Of a stretch of DNA of 22,402 nucleotides, positions 20,209 to 22,402 are shown piece by piece (the stretch's first letter is position 1; each line of letters starts with the position of its first letter). Origin of the DNA: JACQHJ01 sp964624955 (GTDB taxonomy: Bacteria > Patescibacteriota > Microgenomatia > Levybacterales > UBA12049). The notes below the pieces were generated by a model. The model saw only the letters and a list, made by a program, of their open reading frames with translations. It was not told the DNA's origin and did not search any database. A program made the position numbers and the translations under genes. Location of the stretch: contig CAZUZF010000012.1 in the NCBI GenBank assembly GCA_964624955.1, positions 1-22,402 on the forward strand. Reading direction: 5' to 3'.

Positions 20209-22402
20209 ATGAACTTATTGGAGCAGTTTAAATCATATCTATTTTCACAAGAGGAAAAACCCTCTAAGGTTACTGTAAAAAATTACTCCTCTGATATCAA
20301 CCACTTTATCAAATGGTTTGAAAAACAATATGGGACATTTTTGTCTTCTCCTATAACAAACAAGACGCTTGAGGAATATAAATCTAGCTTTATCGAGGTG
20401 TTTTCACCGGCTTCAATGCAAAGACACCTTTCTTCCCTTAGGAAATTCTTCAAATATCTAAAATTAGAAGATAAATTAGCCGTAGATCCTTTTGAAGCTT
20501 CGGTTATTAACCAAAAACATGAAGTCGATATTTGGAAGCTGAAAGACTTCAAAAACAATCTTTATGTAGATAACGCAGCACATCTTACTATAAAGAACTA
20601 TATCATTGATGTTAAACAGTTTGTGTCTTGGGCAAAGGAAGTAACCGGACTTGAAGATAATCTTTTAATAAACCTGTTGGATAAAGACTTTGTAGAGGAA
20701 TATAAAAAAAGGCTAATTGAAGTCGGAGAATTTTCTCCAGCCACGGTAAACAGAAAGCTCTCTTCTCTTAGAAAATACCTCTCTTTTGCCGTTGAAGTAG
20801 GATTAGTTACTCAAAATTTAGCTTCGGTTGCAAACATCAATGAGATAAAAAGTAAGCTCTACATTCCTAAAAAAGATGAGCTTGGTAGTACTCAGGTTAA
20901 GTCTGAGCCTACAGCCAAACATTATTCCTCCTTTCCCCCTTTGAGACTATTACAAAAAGTAGGCCGTGGAATAGGCCTTGGATTTGACCTTGTTTTCACA
21001 AGCCCCCTTGCTTCTTTTGCATCAAAAGCCCAAGAAACAATCTGGAAACTAAGAGGAAAACCCTTATTTAAAAAAGGACCTGTTACCTTAGTTACTAAAA
21101 ACATTACGCACCAGGATTTATTAGGCATAAGAAACATTTCCAAGAGAATTTACGCACCGTTTAAGATCTCAACAGCCTCATTCAGCCCTATTCAGAAGCT
21201 AATCTTTCATCTAAGATACACAAGACCAAACTGGTACAAAAAGTATCATTCATATGCAATCGCCCACTACCTAAACTTCGCAGTCCTAATCATCTTCTTA
21301 GCCACAGTAGGCTTTGGTTTGTATAATTCTTTCTTTGCAAAGCCACAAAGCCAACCTGCTTTGGCAGTCTTACCTACCGCCCCTCCAAGGATATTATCCT
21401 TCCAGGGGAGATTAACTGATAACAATGACAATCCTATAACTTCTAATACAAACATTCGTTTTGCTATTTATAATAATCTTACAGCCTCAGGTGCTGCGCT
21501 TCTTTGGCAGGAAGTAGATCCAGTTACCCCAGATGTAGATGGAATATTTAATGTTTTACTTGGAAACGTTACAAGTATTCCCTCCACTCTTTTTTCTGAG
21601 AATGCAGCTTTATATTTGGGTGTAACAATTGAAGCAACGCCAGAGCTCACCCCGCGTCAGCAGCTTGCAACAGTAGCTTACGCAACCAATTCAGAAACAT
21701 TACAAGGCCTTCCTCCGATAACAGCAGCAGGTGCAAGCACAAGTAACGTTGTACTGGCCTTGGATTCATCCGGCAACCTAACCATCGGAGGAAGCGCAAA
21801 TCCTTCCTTTAGCGCCTCAGGTGGCCAGTTTAAACTTTCGGGACAGCCTTTACTCTTGACAACCAATACAGGAACAGATGCAAATGTTCAGATTACAACA
21901 GATGACCTGGGAAAGATAGATTTACAAAAACCCATACTTAATACCACAAATAGTAACAATATAGCAACTGCTATAGGAGCTGTTGAAGTAAATGATTTGT
22001 TCGCTGTTTTAGCCACAAGCAGCGGTCAATCAGCACTTACTATCAATCAAACCAGTACCGGTCCAATCATTAGCGCATCAAGTGGCGGAACTGCTAAATT
22101 TACGATTGATAATAGCGGAAACGAGGATTTAGCAGGAAACCTAACTGCTGCAGGCACAACAGGAATATCTCTAAGCGGAAACGGAGCCGGCATTACCTTC
22201 TCCGGAACAGGCAACCATGACATTACAGCCTCAAGCGGAACCTTAAGACTTGGAGCATTTACCTTAACTGGAGCTGTTACGGGTAATAGCCAAAGTATAA
22301 CAGGGTTAAATAACCTTTCAGCCGCAGGCACAATCACCTTCTCTAACTTTAATGCAAACAATAACGTAATATATGCAACTGTAACAACAGGAGTATTGGC
22401 AG
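20209..22402 (+). CDS. Giant surface protein: two tyrosine-recombinase core-binding (SAM-like) domains + transmembrane helix + repetitive extracellular region; 3' end outside the window
   Basis: 731 residues from ATG at 20209, open to the window end. Seen: residues 1-97 and 107-208 are two copies of a four-helix SAM-like core-binding domain as in XerC/XerD. They share TxKNYxxDxxxF (22-33 and 127-138) and SPAxxxRxLSSLRK (66-79 and 176-189). No recombinase catalytic domain follows (no R, HxxR or Tyr motif). A basic linker (210-350) leads to YKKYHSYAIAHYL and one membrane helix (about 354-375); positive residues before it put the N-terminus inside. Outside comes PPRILSFQGRLTDNND and GIFNVLLG to LTPRQQLATVAYA (393-492), a tail-fibre-like domain common in large CPR surface proteins, then Gly/Ser/Thr/Asn-rich repeats (LSGNGAGITFSGTG, SAAGTITFSNF) suggesting a beta-helix. 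Possible roles are adhesin or host contact. The cytosolic DNA-binding-like half is unexplained. Confidence 0.88.
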   Translation, partial: MNLLEQFKSYLFSQEEKPSKVTVKNYSSDINHFIKWFEKQYGTFLSSPITNKTLEEYKSSFIEVFSPASMQRHLSSLRKFFKYLKLEDKLAVDPFEASVINQKHEVDIWKLKDFKNNLYVDNAAHLTIKNYIIDVKQFVSWAKEVTGLEDNLLINLLDKDFVEEYKKRLIEVGEFSPATVNRKLSSLRKYLSFAVEVGLVTQNLASVANINEIKSKLYIPKKDELGSTQVKSEPTAKHYSSFPPLRLLQKVGRGIGLGFDLVFTSPLASFASKAQETIWKLRGKPLFKKGPVTLVTKNITHQDLLGIRNISKRIYAPFKISTASFSPIQKLIFHLRYTRPNWYKKYHSYAIAHYLNFAVLIIFLATVGFGLYNSFFAKPQSQPALAVLPTAPPRILSFQGRLTDNNDNPITSNTNIRFAIYNNLTASGAALLWQEVDPVTPDVDGIFNVLLGNVTSIPSTLFSENAALYLGVTIEATPELTPRQQLATVAYATNSETLQGLPPITAAGASTSNVVLALDSSGNLTIGGSANPSFSASGGQFKLSGQPLLLTTNTGTDANVQITTDDLGKIDLQKPILNTTNSNNIATAIGAVEVNDLFAVLATSSGQSALTINQTSTGPIISASSGGTAKFTIDNSGNEDLAGNLTAAGTTGISLSGNGAGITFSGTGNHDITASSGTLRLGAFTLTGAVTGNSQSITGLNNLSAAGTITFSNFNANNNVIYATVTTGVLA

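Noticed and set aside
20209..20832. Functional integrase/recombinase or mobile element
   Set aside because: The core-binding domains are present but there is no catalytic domain, no attachment-site repeats were seen, and the frame continues into a surface protein.
22047..22361. 104-aa minus-strand frame at the right edge
   Set aside because: Shadow of the repetitive, GC-biased extracellular part of the giant surface protein.
1..22402. TGA recoding to Gly (as in Gracilibacteria/SR1)
   Set aside because: TGA ends comEC at a normal C-terminus with an ATGA overlap, and full-length proteins read through without internal TGA.
1..22402. tRNA genes, CRISPR arrays and insertion sequences
   Set aside because: No T-loop-like cloverleaf, regularly spaced repeats, transposase motifs or terminal inverted repeats were found by eye.

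Overview
The window looks like a contig piece from a Candidate Phyla Radiation bacterium, most likely Microgenomates (OP11) or a close relative. This is inferred, not proven. It is AT-rich with the standard code: TGA ends comEC and TGG encodes Trp. Enzymes are compact (LeuS 757 aa, ArgS 541 aa). There are many secreted or membrane-anchored surface proteins, and several promoters sit so close to start codons that the mRNAs should be leaderless. No rRNA, tRNA, CRISPR array, insertion sequence or convincing intrinsic terminator was seen.

Layout. 1-4307 (minus strand): the N-terminus of an M16 zinc peptidase, a membrane-anchored TIM-barrel-like protein with three Cys-rich repeats, and argS. 4401-4799 (plus): a small His-rich membrane protein. 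4800-9775 (minus): a tight operon leuS - comEA - comEC (membrane channel half) - comEC-type metallo-beta-lactamase half, linking a tRNA synthetase to DNA uptake. 9926-11237 (plus): an AbiEi/AbiEii type IV toxin-antitoxin pair with its own sigma70-type promoter and a repeated operator-like motif. 11302-16176 (plus): a surface-protein cluster with a polytopic membrane protein, then two successive pairs of a secreted WxL-like protein and a membrane-anchored DUF916-like partner. 16218-16631: an unrecognised 137-aa protein. 16885-17775 (minus): an anchored protein with two carboxypeptidase-regulatory-like domains. 17902-18057: a 51-aa protein. 18155-19324 (minus): an AAA/DUF4143 ATPase. 19443-19628: a stand-alone Fic N-terminal fragment. 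19629-20208: a long non-coding stretch ending in three tandem 9-bp TATAAT repeats and a 5' UTR hairpin. 20209 to the window end (plus): an open-ended giant protein.

The most unusual item is the last gene. Its N-terminus holds two copies of the SAM-like core-binding domain of tyrosine recombinases (XerC/D type) with no catalytic domain. These are followed by a basic linker, one transmembrane segment and a large repetitive extracellular region. It therefore predicts a surface adhesin with a DNA-binding-like module on the cytosolic side. Together the genes describe a small monoderm-type cell that invests heavily in its surface, takes up DNA, and carries a few defence or toxin-antitoxin islands.
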